From positions 605,953 to 669,952 of the forward strand of contig NZ_QFRI01000002.1 in NCBI RefSeq assembly GCF_003143755.1: a DNA stretch of 64,000 bases. The letters are read 5' to 3'. The DNA comes from Algibacter marinivivus. Its GTDB lineage: Bacteria > Bacteroidota > Bacteroidia > Flavobacteriales > Flavobacteriaceae. The notes under the pieces are model-generated. The model was not told where the DNA came from. It was given only the letters and a program-made list of their open reading frames with translations, and made no database searches. A program made the translations under genes and the position numbers. Below, piece after piece: positions 52,780-60,698 of the stretch (position 1 is the first letter of the stretch; each line of letters opens with the position of its first letter).

Positions 52780-53574
52780 TTATAAATTTCGAGTTAAGAA
52801 ATAGGTAGACACTAAAACAGACAGAATTGATGAAATAGTTGTAATATTTTGAATAGCTGTTTGTCCAGCACCAATTGATTTACGTTTTAGTGGTTTTACT
52901 AAAATAATATCATTTGGTTGTATAAAGTAAAACGGAGATTTCATAGCTTTAATATCTGTTAAATCAATATGATGTATTTTTTGTCCGTCAGGATATTGTC
53001 TAATTACTAAAACATCTTTTCTATCACCAGTCTGAGATATATCCCCTGCATTCGCAAGAGCTTCAATAATATTTACACGATCTTGAAATAAAGTATAGAC
53101 ACCTGTACCACCGACTTCTCCAGTAACAGTATAGCGGAGACCAGACAACTTAACCGTAACAAAAATTTCTGCAGTTTCTTTAAAGTATTGCTTTAAAAGT
53201 TCACTTTCAACTTTAGTTTCAATTTCGTCAATCGTAAAACCTAGTACGTTTATCTCTCCAAGAATAGGAAATTCTATATTACCGTGTAAATCAACAGTAA
53301 ATCCATTAAAATAAAGTCCAGCGTCATTTTGCATATTATTATTCGCACTTTCAACAGGATTAAAAATACCAACAAGTTCTTTATCTAACGCTTTAACGTT
53401 TATACTTAAAATATCACTTACTTGGACCTTGTAAGGTTTTGGCAATTCATTAAGAATTAAAGAAGACTCAGTACCATCTCCTTTATCTTGCAAATAAACG
53501 AGATCCTTATTAGTTATACATGAATTTAGCAAGACACCTATAACCAGTAAAATTACAAGAAAATAACGCTTCAT
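52780..53574 (-). CDS. wza: Wza-like polysaccharide export lipoprotein
   Basis: A 264-residue outer-membrane export protein. The start MKRYFLVILLVIGVLLNSCI has a lipobox (LNSC), so it is a lipoprotein. PYKVQVSDILSINVKALDKE is the poly-export domain and RYTVTGEVGGTGVYTLF with VNIIEALANAGDI the SLBB region. The C-terminal hydrophobic segment (TTISSILSVLVSTYFL) may span the membrane. I use ATG 53574 in place of 53622, since the latter adds 16 residues before the signal and overlaps the promoter-like box. It is the first gene of the locus. Confidence 0.92.
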   Translation of the reverse strand: MKRYFLVILLVIGVLLNSCITNKDLVYLQDKGDGTESSLILNELPKPYKVQVSDILSINVKALDKELVGIFNPVESANNNMQNDAGLYFNGFTVDLHGNIEFPILGEINVLGFTIDEIETKVESELLKQYFKETAEIFVTVKLSGLRYTVTGEVGGTGVYTLFQDRVNIIEALANAGDISQTGDRKDVLVIRQYPDGQKIHHIDLTDIKAMKSPFYFIQPNDIILVKPLKRKSIGAGQTAIQNITTISSILSVLVSTYFLTRNL

Positions 53575-53596
53575 ATTGAGGCAGATTGATTTATCA

Positions 53597-53604
53597 CAAA
53601 TATA
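53597..53604 (-). promoter_or_regulatory. Putative promoter box (TATATTTG) of the polysaccharide locus
   Basis: On the minus strand TATATTTG matches the -7 consensus TAnnTTTG exactly, 22 bases before the wza ATG at 53574. A TTG (53620-53622 on the minus strand) lies 15 bases upstream, shorter than the usual 17-23. It is the best candidate to drive the 37-kb unit. Confidence 0.5.
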
Positions 53605-53680
53605 AGTTTTCGTTATGAACAATAAAACTTATAACGTGTTTTTTGGTTTTTTGTGCGTTATTTGCAAAAAATACTTGCTT

Positions 53681-55549
53681 TTGAATTATTTAACAGTTGA
53701 AAACATATCAAAATCTTACGGAGAACTTACACTTTTTAAGAATATTTCTTTTAGTGTCCATAAAGATCAAAAAATAGCTTTTGTTGCCAAAAACGGAACT
53801 GGTAAAACCTCTATTTTAAATATTCTTTCTGGTGATGATGCAGCAGACTCTGGTGATGTTATTTATAGAAAAGACATTAAAGTATCTTTCTTATCACAAA
53901 ACCCAAAATTTGATAATGCTTTAACTGTTGAAGAATCTATTTTTGCTAGCGACAATCCTATCTTAAAAATTATTTCAAATTACGAAAATGCACTTTTAAA
54001 CCCCGAAGACACTGAGGCATATCAAGCCGCATTTGATGCCATGGAACATCATCAAGCATGGGATTTTGAAACACTTTACAAACAAATACTTTTTAAATTA
54101 AAACTTGATACTTTAGAACAAAAAGTCAGTACACTTTCTGGCGGGCAAAAAAAGCGATTAGCTTTAGCTAATGCGTTAATTAACAAACCCGATTTATTAA
54201 TTCTAGATGAGCCAACTAATCATTTGGACTTAGAAATGATTGAATGGCTAGAAGCATTTTTTGCCAAAGAAAATATCACCCTTTTTATGGTAACTCACGA
54301 TCGTTATTTCCTAGAGCGTGTGTGTAATGAGATTATTGAATTAGATGAAGGCGAACTTTACAACTATAAAGGAAACTACTCCTATTATCTAGAAAAGCGA
54401 GAAGCAAGAATAGAACGCGAAGCTGTGGAAACAGGAAAAGCGAAACAATTATTTAAAAAAGAATTGGCTTGGATGCGTCGACAACCTAAAGCAAGAACTA
54501 CAAAATCTAAATCTAGAATTGATGATTTTGCAGATATCAAACACAGAGCGCACCAACGTAGAAATGACCATGAAGTACAGTTAGAATTAAATATGGAACG
54601 ACTTGGAAGTAAAATTCTAGAGTTCCATAAAGTATCAAAAGCTTTTAAGAATAAAACAATATTAAATAATTTTGAATACACTTTTAAAAAAGGCGAACGT
54701 GTTGGTATAATTGGTAAAAACGGAACTGGAAAAACTACTTTTTTAAATATTTTAACTCAAATTGCTCAACCCGATTCTGGCAAAGTGGTCAAAGGAGATA
54801 CCGTGAAGTTTGGTTATTACACTCAAAACGGAATTACCATAAAACCAGAACAAAAAGTTATTGATGTTATCAAAGAGTTTGGTGACTATATTCCCTTAAA
54901 AAAAGGACGTCAAATATCCGCTCAACAACTTTTAGAACGGTTTTTATTTAGCAGAAAAAAGCAATATGATTTTGTTGAAAAACTTAGTGGCGGAGAACGT
55001 AAACGTTTGTACTTATGCACCGTTTTAATTCAAAATCCTAATTTTTTAATTCTTGATGAACCAACAAATGATTTAGATATTGTTACACTTAATGTTCTAG
55101 AAAGTTTTCTTTTAGATTTCCCAGGATGTGTTATTGTTGTAACACACGATCGTTATTTTATGGATAAAGTGATTGACCATTTATTCGTATTTAAAGGTGA
55201 AGGTATTATTGAAGATTTTCCAGGAAATTATTCTGATTATCGAGTTTATGAAGATAGCCAACCAGTAATTTCAAACACCGTTGATGTTGAAGATAAAAAA
55301 GAAAAACAATCTTGGAAACAAAATGAAGTTTCAAAACTATCTTTCAATGAAGAAAAGGAATTGCGGAATATAGAAAGCAAATTGAATTCATTAGCGTTTG
55401 ATAAGAAAGAATTAGAAAGTAAATTCAATAATCCTGATTTAACTCAAGATAACATTAATAAACTCTCAGAGGAACTTCAACTAATTATTGATACCATTGA
55501 AGCTAAAGAAGAACGTTGGTTTGAATTATCTTCTAAATTAGAAGGTTAA
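53681..55549 (+). CDS. ABC-F family ATPase, Uup-like
   Basis: A ~622-residue protein with two ABC domains and no membrane segments. Domain 1: Walker A AKNGTGKTSIL, signature LSGGQKKRLALANAL, Walker B LLILDEPTNHLDLEM. Domain 2: IGKNGTGKTTFLN, KLSGGERKRLYLC, LILDEPTNDLDIVT. The linker KELAWMRRQPKARTTKSKSR and a C-terminal coiled coil (from ~560) place it with Uup. Such proteins act on ribosomes or branched DNA. I prefer the TTG at 53681 (MNYLTVENISKSYG) over ATG 53615, as the first 22 residues of the longer frame are unlike any ABC-F and overlap the wza promoter region. Confidence 0.92.
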   Translation: MNYLTVENISKSYGELTLFKNISFSVHKDQKIAFVAKNGTGKTSILNILSGDDAADSGDVIYRKDIKVSFLSQNPKFDNALTVEESIFASDNPILKIISNYENALLNPEDTEAYQAAFDAMEHHQAWDFETLYKQILFKLKLDTLEQKVSTLSGGQKKRLALANALINKPDLLILDEPTNHLDLEMIEWLEAFFAKENITLFMVTHDRYFLERVCNEIIELDEGELYNYKGNYSYYLEKREARIEREAVETGKAKQLFKKELAWMRRQPKARTTKSKSRIDDFADIKHRAHQRRNDHEVQLELNMERLGSKILEFHKVSKAFKNKTILNNFEYTFKKGERVGIIGKNGTGKTTFLNILTQIAQPDSGKVVKGDTVKFGYYTQNGITIKPEQKVIDVIKEFGDYIPLKKGRQISAQQLLERFLFSRKKQYDFVEKLSGGERKRLYLCTVLIQNPNFLILDEPTNDLDIVTLNVLESFLLDFPGCVIVVTHDRYFMDKVIDHLFVFKGEGIIEDFPGNYSDYRVYEDSQPVISNTVDVEDKKEKQSWKQNEVSKLSFNEEKELRNIESKLNSLAFDKKELESKFNNPDLTQDNINKLSEELQLIIDTIEAKEERWFELSSKLEG

Positions 55550-55625
55550 TAATATCTCATTGAGGGCAGTCGAGAGGTTATAAATACGTAGAAAAGGTCT
55601 CAACTGTGTTCAACCAAATAGAAAT

Positions 55626-56399
55626 ATGTTTTATCAAGTTATTCAATACATAAAATTTCTTTTAAAAAGTAGCAACCAACATGGTGTACATTCTCCATTT
55701 GTTTATAATTTGGTCACTAAATGTTTTTATGATAAAACGGCATATGGAGCTTACAACCATCTTTTAAATTACCGTAAATCTTTAATTGAAAATCATACTA
55801 AAATTAAAGTTACTGATTTAGGAGCTGGCTCTCAAGCAATGAAGCAACAAGAACGTTCAGTTTCTGAAATTGCAAAAAACGCTGGTACAACACATAAAAG
55901 AGCTAAACTTTTATACAGACTTACTAATTATTTTAAGCCTGAAAGCATTTTAGAACTTGGTACTTCTTTAGGTATTGCATCCTATGCTATAAGATTAGGG
56001 AATCCAGAGGCTAATATTACTTCTATTGAAGGTTGTCCAGAAACTTCAAAATTCTCAAAACATCAATTACAAAAACATCAAATTGAAAATATTTCAATTC
56101 TAAATGGTGATTTTATTAATGAAATAGATAAGATAAGCTTAAAAAATTACGACCTCATTTTCTTTGATGGCAACCACCAAAAAGGAGCAACTTTAAAATA
56201 TTTTGAAACTTTATTAAAAACAGCAACGAATAATTCTGTATTCATTTTTGATGATATTTATTGGTCAGAAGAAATGACTGAAGCGTGGGAGATTATAAAA
56301 AAACACCCTAAAGTAACCGTTACTATTGATACTTTTTTCTGGGGTTTTGTTTTTTTTAGAAAAGAACAAGAAACAGAACACTTCAAAATAAGAGTTTAA
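55626..56399 (+). CDS. Class I SAM-dependent methyltransferase (O-methyltransferase-like)
   Basis: A 257-residue soluble methyltransferase. SILELGTSLGIASYAIRLGN (about residues 115-134) is motif I, ITSIEGCPETSKFSKHQL the acidic loop of motif II, and YDLIFFDGNHQKGATLKYFE motif IV, all in the pattern of catechol/caffeoyl-CoA O-methyltransferase-like proteins. The N-terminal ~70 residues contain SNQHGVHSPFVYNLV, a conserved feature of a Bacteroidetes group of unknown substrate. It follows the ABC-F gene after 76 bases and shares a terminator with the convergent OmpA gene. Confidence 0.88.
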   Translation: MFYQVIQYIKFLLKSSNQHGVHSPFVYNLVTKCFYDKTAYGAYNHLLNYRKSLIENHTKIKVTDLGAGSQAMKQQERSVSEIAKNAGTTHKRAKLLYRLTNYFKPESILELGTSLGIASYAIRLGNPEANITSIEGCPETSKFSKHQLQKHQIENISILNGDFINEIDKISLKNYDLIFFDGNHQKGATLKYFETLLKTATNNSVFIFDDIYWSEEMTEAWEIIKKHPKVTVTIDTFFWGFVFFRKEQETEHFKIRV

Positions 56400-56411
56400 T
56401 TTATGTTTGTC

Positions 56412-56431
56412 ATTCCTGCTAAGGCAGGAAT
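56412..56431. repeat. REP-like small hairpin
   Basis: ATTCCTGC (56412-56419) and GCAGGAAT (56424-56431) form a perfect 8-bp stem with loop TAAG. Palindromic units of this kind (CATTCCTGC...GCAGGAATC) are scattered in many flavobacterial genomes, as I recall; only one is seen here. Confidence 0.6.
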
Positions 56432-56436
56432 CAAAA

Positions 56437-56468
56437 AAAAGCTCAATATTAATTAATACTGAGCTTTT
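56437..56468. terminator. Bidirectional intrinsic terminator
   Basis: AAAAGCTCAATATTA (56437-56451) pairs with TAATACTGAGCTTTT (56454-56468) with one mismatch, giving an A-run before and T-run after the stem. It serves the methyltransferase gene and the convergent OmpA-family gene. Confidence 0.85.
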
Positions 56469-56490
56469 AAATATTATTAAATAAGATTTT

Positions 56491-58575
56491 CTATTTCACT
56501 AAGTTAATTTCAACTCTTCTATTTTGTGCTCTACCCGCTTTATACATATTAGTTGCAATTGGTCTTCTTTCTCCATATCCAATAGCTGACAACCTAGTAG
56601 AATCTACTCCATTTTTAACCAAAAAGTCTTTAACAGCATTAGCTCTAGCATCTGATAAGCTTTGGTTTAGCTCATAACTTCCAATACTATCAGTATGCCC
56701 TTCAACTGTAAACTTAGCATTAGGATATTCTTCTAAAACTGTTATAATATCTGATAACACTTGATTAGATTCTGCTTTAATTGAAGCAGTTCCCGAATTG
56801 AATAAAATAGTTTTAGCATAATCATTCAATGTTTTTTGAAGCTTTTGGATAACTGCTTCTGGGCAACCATTATTAGCAACTGTACCAGGTTCATCAATAC
56901 AATCATCATCTTTATCTAAAACACCATCACCGTCATTATCTGGCCATGGGCAGCCTTTATTTATAGAAGACCCTGCTTCTTCAGGACAAGCATCATCTTT
57001 ATCTAAAACACCATCCTCATCTTTATCTTGCCATGGGCAGCCTTTGTTTTCTTCTGGACCAGCAACTTCTGGACATTCATCATCAGTATCAAGTACTCCA
57101 TCTTCATCTTGATCTTCAACAGGGCAACCATTATTTGAAATTGGACCAGCAACTTTAGGGCAATCATCTAGCTTATCAAAAATGCCATCACCATCTCTAT
57201 CCTTTGGAGCATTCTGATATATTGGTATTTTCAATCCTGCATAAACATCTGCTTGCCTATTATTATCACTACCAAACGCTGAAGAAATAGATCCGGAACC
57301 TACATATAAAGGACCCGCTCTTAATCCATACCCTACTCTAAAACCATTATCCTCTATAACGCTTAAAGGCATATAAAAACTAAACCATTTAGTTTCTAGA
57401 CGTGGCGTTAAGGAAACCATATTTGACACACGATTTGCAGTTATTCTGTCTTTAGACATTAATGAAAAATCTGTATTTAGATTTAAATATACTTTTCCAT
57501 TAATATTCCAATCTGCATTTATGTGTAATGCTGTTGGTAAATCAACTTTATAACCTGTAGCAGTATTAGTTCTTGTATAAAAAGTATTTAAAAAATCGCC
57601 AATATTGTCTGTTCCATCAAAATCATCTTCACTTACATCTGTGTTAGTAATATTATATGCTTCTTTTATTCCATCCTTATAATCAATAAAACCAATATCT
57701 GTAACAGAAATTCCAATTTTTAATTTGTATTTATTTAGATGTTTAAATCTGTAAGGACTGGAATCTTTCACTTTATAATCTTTGTGTTTTGGCCTCCACT
57801 CATACACAAAACCTAAATCTACACCAAAACCACTGGCATCAGGTGTTTCATAATCGTAATCATCGGTATCAAAATCAGTAAATCGTGCATAAGTTATGTT
57901 CCCACTTGTGGTTATACTCCCCGTAGTTTCTCCTCCACCAAGGTCAGTTCCATCAGCATCATAATTTAAAGAAACATTTTCTCCTGATGCATAAGTATTC
58001 GCTAGTCCTTTTAGGTATTTTAAAGACGCACCACCTTTTACAAAATGCTGCTCTTTATTAAGTAGTGTTCTGGCATAAGTAACACCTACCTCAGCCCAAG
58101 AATGTGCCAAGAGATTCATACTTCCTTCATCAAAATTATAATCATCTGTATCATCATCATCAATTGATTCAATGGACGAACCATTAATTTCATTAGCATT
58201 AACAAAAGCTCGTGCTCTTGTAAATATGGCTATTGAGCTATTTTTAGTTAAGTTAAACATAAACGATGGCCCTAAAACATCTACATTAATTGCTGCACTA
58301 TTACCATCTTTAGCATTTGTTTTTGCTTCTAAATCAAAACTATAACCATCTCTTGTTGCGTCCCATACGTTAATACCATAATAATCATTACTTCCAAATA
58401 CACTTGCACCAGCAAGATTTATATCTGCTTTAAAACGAGAATCGGCAATATTTGCAGGGTTAGAAATAACACCATGTACACCACTATAATTATCTGTAAG
58501 AAACCCGATATGAGATTGTGCTTTTAAGCAAAAAGGCACTAAAAGTATTACGATTAATAATGTAATTTTTTTCAT
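56491..58575 (-). CDS. OmpA-family outer-membrane protein with DUF5723-like barrel and TSP3 repeats
   Basis: A 694-residue protein with a signal peptide (MKKITLLIVILLVPFCLKAQ). Residues ~25-450 are a beta-barrel like DUF5723 (SHIGFLTDNYSGVHGVISNP). Next come about five thrombospondin type 3 calcium-binding repeats (DRDGDGIFDKLDDCP and similar, ending CP). The last ~110 residues are an OmpA peptidoglycan-binding domain (ILFNSGTASIKAESNQVLSD, FTVEGHTDSIGSYELNQSLS, GYGERRPI). It ties the outer membrane to the cell wall. A signal peptide and family layout support ATG 58575. Confidence 0.92.
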   Translation of the reverse strand: MKKITLLIVILLVPFCLKAQSHIGFLTDNYSGVHGVISNPANIADSRFKADINLAGASVFGSNDYYGINVWDATRDGYSFDLEAKTNAKDGNSAAINVDVLGPSFMFNLTKNSSIAIFTRARAFVNANEINGSSIESIDDDDTDDYNFDEGSMNLLAHSWAEVGVTYARTLLNKEQHFVKGGASLKYLKGLANTYASGENVSLNYDADGTDLGGGETTGSITTSGNITYARFTDFDTDDYDYETPDASGFGVDLGFVYEWRPKHKDYKVKDSSPYRFKHLNKYKLKIGISVTDIGFIDYKDGIKEAYNITNTDVSEDDFDGTDNIGDFLNTFYTRTNTATGYKVDLPTALHINADWNINGKVYLNLNTDFSLMSKDRITANRVSNMVSLTPRLETKWFSFYMPLSVIEDNGFRVGYGLRAGPLYVGSGSISSAFGSDNNRQADVYAGLKIPIYQNAPKDRDGDGIFDKLDDCPKVAGPISNNGCPVEDQDEDGVLDTDDECPEVAGPEENKGCPWQDKDEDGVLDKDDACPEEAGSSINKGCPWPDNDGDGVLDKDDDCIDEPGTVANNGCPEAVIQKLQKTLNDYAKTILFNSGTASIKAESNQVLSDIITVLEEYPNAKFTVEGHTDSIGSYELNQSLSDARANAVKDFLVKNGVDSTRLSAIGYGERRPIATNMYKAGRAQNRRVEINLVK

Positions 58576-58811
58576 TATTCTAATTTGGTTTTCGGGATAA
58601 AAGTAATAGTTTTCTGTTAAAACACTATAGATTTTTATTGATGTAATATACTGAATTACATAGTTTTCAATAATTCATTTGAAAAATAAAGAATTTTTAA
58701 ATGAATTGCTATAAAGATTACTTTTTATAATTAAATGCTTGATGAAACAACAGATAAATTCTTTGAACATTCTTTTTTAATTAAATTGCATACATCAAAT
58801 AATGATTAACA
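58576..58811. other. Gene-free stretch with a possible hairpin
   Basis: No gene is visible. AATTCATTT (58672-58680) and AAATGAATT (58699-58707) form a 9-bp inverted repeat with an 18-base spacer, too AT-rich to be sure it is meaningful. Divergent promoters for the OmpA gene and the small membrane-protein genes should lie here, but no exact TAnnTTTG box was found for either. Confidence 0.4.
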
Positions 58812-58940
58812 GTGATACCTATTCTTATAATTATAGTTGTAATAATTACCTTTTCTGTAGGTAGTACAAGAGGAAAAACAAGAGACTTCAAAAAGAATTA
58901 TAAGATTAAAAAGGAAAGAAACAAATTTCATAAAAAATAA
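58812..58940 (+). CDS. Small single-pass membrane protein, 42 aa
   Basis: A short frame with a GTG start and TAA stop at 58938. Residues ~2-16 (IPILIIIVVIITFSV) form a membrane helix, followed by a strongly basic tail (GKTRDFKKNYKIKKERNKFH). It ends 3 bases before the ATG of the next membrane-protein gene, as expected in an operon. No ATG is available in frame after the upstream TGA at 58803. The hydrophobic-then-basic pattern argues that it is translated, but it is unconfirmed. Confidence 0.5.
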   Translation: MIPILIIIVVIITFSVGSTRGKTRDFKKNYKIKKERNKFHKK

Positions 58941-58943
58941 TCA

Positions 58944-59357
58944 ATGGGAACTTATTGGTTAATCACAGCTATTATACTAGGAGCTATTTTTACCTATCTA
59001 AATAATCAGAAAAAGTTTGTCGATAGTTTTTATAAAAACCTAACGGATGAGCAATTATACAAGGAAACAATTATAATTTTAAATAAAATTTTAGCTCTTC
59101 ATGATAAAAATTCTGATTTTATTTATTCTGGATTAGAAGATTACGATGATTTAAAGCAAACTATTTCTGTTTATAAAGAATCGTTAATTAAGTATAATTT
59201 TGAAACTATTTTAAAATTAAGAAGTGATTTTGCTCCAACAGGTTTGTTTCAAGAATTATCCATACAAAATGAATGGACTGAAGCTTATACTGAATTAGTA
59301 GATAAATTTAACATCATCTATAATACAATTGAAGAAAGATTAAAGAATTATTCATGA
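58944..59357 (+). CDS. Hypothetical membrane-anchored protein, 137 aa
   Basis: An unrecognised 137-residue protein with an N-terminal membrane helix (MGTYWLITAIILGAIFTYL) and a helical, charged soluble part (LTDEQLYKETIIILNKILAL, later EWTEAYTELVDKFNIIY). It has no cysteines. The start ATG at 58944 follows the 42-residue membrane protein by 3 bases, so they are probably expressed together. No function can be given. Confidence 0.6.
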   Translation: MGTYWLITAIILGAIFTYLNNQKKFVDSFYKNLTDEQLYKETIIILNKILALHDKNSDFIYSGLEDYDDLKQTISVYKESLIKYNFETILKLRSDFAPTGLFQELSIQNEWTEAYTELVDKFNIIYNTIEERLKNYS

Positions 59358-59377
59358 ATTCGTAGCAAATCATTTTG

Positions 59378-59407
59378 ACTTTTACCTTTATAACTTTTAC
59401 CTTTATA
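59378..59407 (+). repeat. 15-bp tandem duplication just before the PduO gene
   Basis: ACTTTTACCTTTATA occurs twice in a row (59378-59392 and 59393-59407) directly before the ATG at 59410. Each copy holds TACCTTTA, one base from the TAnnTTTG -7 consensus. It may be a duplicated promoter element or leader. Confidence 0.9.
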
Positions 59408-59409
59408 TC

Positions 59410-59982
59410 ATGAAAATCTACACAAAAACAGGCGATAAAGGCACCACTGCTTTATTTGGTGGCACCCGCGTCCCGAAGCATCATATTAGAATTGAAAGTT
59501 ATGGAACGGTTGATGAATTGAACTCGCATTTGGGGTTAATTCGCGACCAAGATATTAATTCGCATTATCAAGAGTTATTAATGACTATTCAAGACAAACT
59601 CTTTACTGTCGGGGCTATTTTAGCTACTGATCCTGAAAAGGCTGTTTTAAAAAATGGTAAAGAACGTTTGAATATTGAAAAAATTTCTGCAAAAGATATT
59701 GAACTTTTAGAGCAAGAAATGGATACTATGAATGAGGCTTTACCACCAATGACGCATTTTGTACTTCCTGGTGGGCATCAAACGGTGTCATTCTGTCACA
59801 TAGCGCGTTGTGTATGCCGTAGAGCGGAACGTTTAGCTTCTGCACTGAATGATTTAGAACCTTTTGAGGCAAATGCTTTAACCTACTTAAACCGTCTTTC
59901 TGACTACCTTTTTGTATTGGCACGAAAGTTGTCTTCTGATTTACAAGCAAATGAAATTAAGTGGATTCCTGAGAAGAAGTAA
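59410..59982 (+). CDS. pduO: PduO-type cob(I)alamin adenosyltransferase
   Basis: A 190-residue ATP:cob(I)alamin adenosyltransferase that makes adenosylcobalamin for B12-dependent enzymes. MKIYTKTGDKGTTALFGGTR is the ATP-binding start, ESYGTVDELNSHLGLIRDQ the conserved helix, and HIARCVCRRAERLASAL plus LNRLSDYLFVLAR the later helices. The fold is a trimeric helical bundle, and the length fits the short form. It follows the 15-bp duplication and precedes the second structured element. Confidence 0.93.
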   Translation: MKIYTKTGDKGTTALFGGTRVPKHHIRIESYGTVDELNSHLGLIRDQDINSHYQELLMTIQDKLFTVGAILATDPEKAVLKNGKERLNIEKISAKDIELLEQEMDTMNEALPPMTHFVLPGGHQTVSFCHIARCVCRRAERLASALNDLEPFEANALTYLNRLSDYLFVLARKLSSDLQANEIKWIPEKK

Positions 59983-60076
59983 AATAGCTTGAATACGGAA
60001 AACAGGAGCTTGAAATTAGGGTTTGAAGTAGCAAAAAACAAATGTTTTTTGACTGAATACTGACGACTACGGACTA

Positions 60077-60228
60077 GCCCGCGTTAGGGATTGCAGTAGA
60101 AAGCCCACAGCCTGACGAAGGAAGTGCGAGGACTTGTAACGAAACATTTATGTTCATGAATTCCAAAATTTAAAATAGAATGCATGAATAAAAGCCCGAC
60201 CCCTTTTGGGGTAACGCCCAAATTATTA
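60077..60228 (+). repeat. Structured intergenic element, copy B
   Basis: About 152 bases, same orientation as copy A (12252-12409). GCGTTA (60081-60086) and TAACGC (60212-60217) are again complementary. The 3' hairpin reads ACCCCTTTTGGGGT, two bases longer than copy A with both arms extended. The central variable part lacks copy A's 16-bp palindrome. The block from GTGCGAGGACTT to ATGCATGAATAAAAGCCCGA is nearly the same in both. It lies 94 bases past the PduO gene in a 405-base gene-free stretch. Confidence 0.75.
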
Positions 60229-60336
60229 TTCGATTTTATTTGCGACATTATTATTAACCCGCAGGAATAATTGCAGGTGTTTAGAGTACAAAAAGATACG
60301 TTCTTATAATTAATGATTAAATATTTCATTTTTTTC

Positions 60337-60366
60337 TTGTGTGTTTAAACTAAAAAATTATTTTTG
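60337..60366 (+). promoter_or_regulatory. Bacteroidetes-type promoter (TTG-N19-TATTTTTG)
   Basis: TTG at 60337-60339 and TATTTTTG at 60359-60366 are separated by 19 bases, in line with the flavobacterial -33/-7 consensus TTG-N17-23-TAnnTTTG. The ATG of the small acidic protein follows 21 bases after the -7 box. Confidence 0.7.
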
Positions 60367-60387
60367 CAAAAAATTAAACATTAAGAA

Positions 60388-60609
60388 ATGTATTGGACTT
60401 TAGAATTAGCATCGTATTTAAGTGATGCGCCATGGCCAGCAACAAAAGATGAATTAATAGATTACGCTATTAGAACAGGAGCCCCTTTGGAGGTTGTTGA
60501 GAATTTGCAATCTATTGAGGATGAAGGAGACTCTTATGACTCTATTGAGGAAATCTGGTCTGATTATCCTACCGATGAGGATTACCTCTGGAATGAAGAT
60601 GAATATTAA
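60388..60609 (+). CDS. Small acidic DUF2795-like protein, 73 aa
   Basis: A 73-residue very acidic protein. The first ~45 residues (YWTLELASYLSDAPWPATKD, ELIDYAIRTGAPLEVVENL) match DUF2795 as found in Bacteroidetes, a helical domain of unknown role. The end (SIEEIWSDYPTDEDYLWNED) is rich in Asp, Glu, Trp and Tyr. It has its own promoter and a terminator, so it is a single-gene unit just before secA. Confidence 0.8.
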   Translation: MYWTLELASYLSDAPWPATKDELIDYAIRTGAPLEVVENLQSIEDEGDSYDSIEEIWSDYPTDEDYLWNEDEY

Positions 60610-60628
60610 AAAAGCATAAAAGAATATT

Positions 60629-60659
60629 AAAAAGTCTCGATTTGAGGCTTTTTTTTTGT
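60629..60659 (+). terminator. Intrinsic terminator of the DUF2795 gene
   Basis: AAAGTCTC (60631-60638) pairs with GAGGCTTT (60644-60651) with one G-T pair and a 5-base loop, followed by a T-run to 60658. It is 22 bases past the stop codon. Confidence 0.85.
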
Positions 60660-60690
60660 TCTATTTTTAAAATAAAAGCTTAACAAAATG

Positions 60691-60698
60691 TATCTTTG
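60691..60698 (+). promoter_or_regulatory. Putative -7 box (TATCTTTG) of secA
   Basis: TATCTTTG is an exact TAnnTTTG match, 77 bases before the secA ATG. The leader it would give contains a small hairpin, CTAGG-GTAAT-CCTAG (60738-60752). No TTG at the usual distance. Confidence 0.55.

Noticed and set aside
16371-53574. Mobile element or prophage origin of the polysaccharide locus
   Set aside because: No integrase, transposase, att-like direct repeats or tRNA junction was found at either edge, though transfer by recombination is not excluded.
53615-53680. ATG 53615 as start of the ABC-F protein
   Set aside because: The extra 22 residues are not like any ABC-F N-terminus and overlap the divergent promoter; TTG 53681 starts exactly at the usual family N-terminus.
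54385-54681. 98-codon minus-strand frame inside the ABC-F gene
   Set aside because: It is opposite the well-supported linker region of the ABC-F protein; its composition is that of an antisense shadow.
60084-60329. 81-codon minus-strand frame over the second structured element
   Set aside because: It runs through a non-coding repeat that also exists at 12252-12409 without a matching frame, and its peptide has no protein-like pattern.
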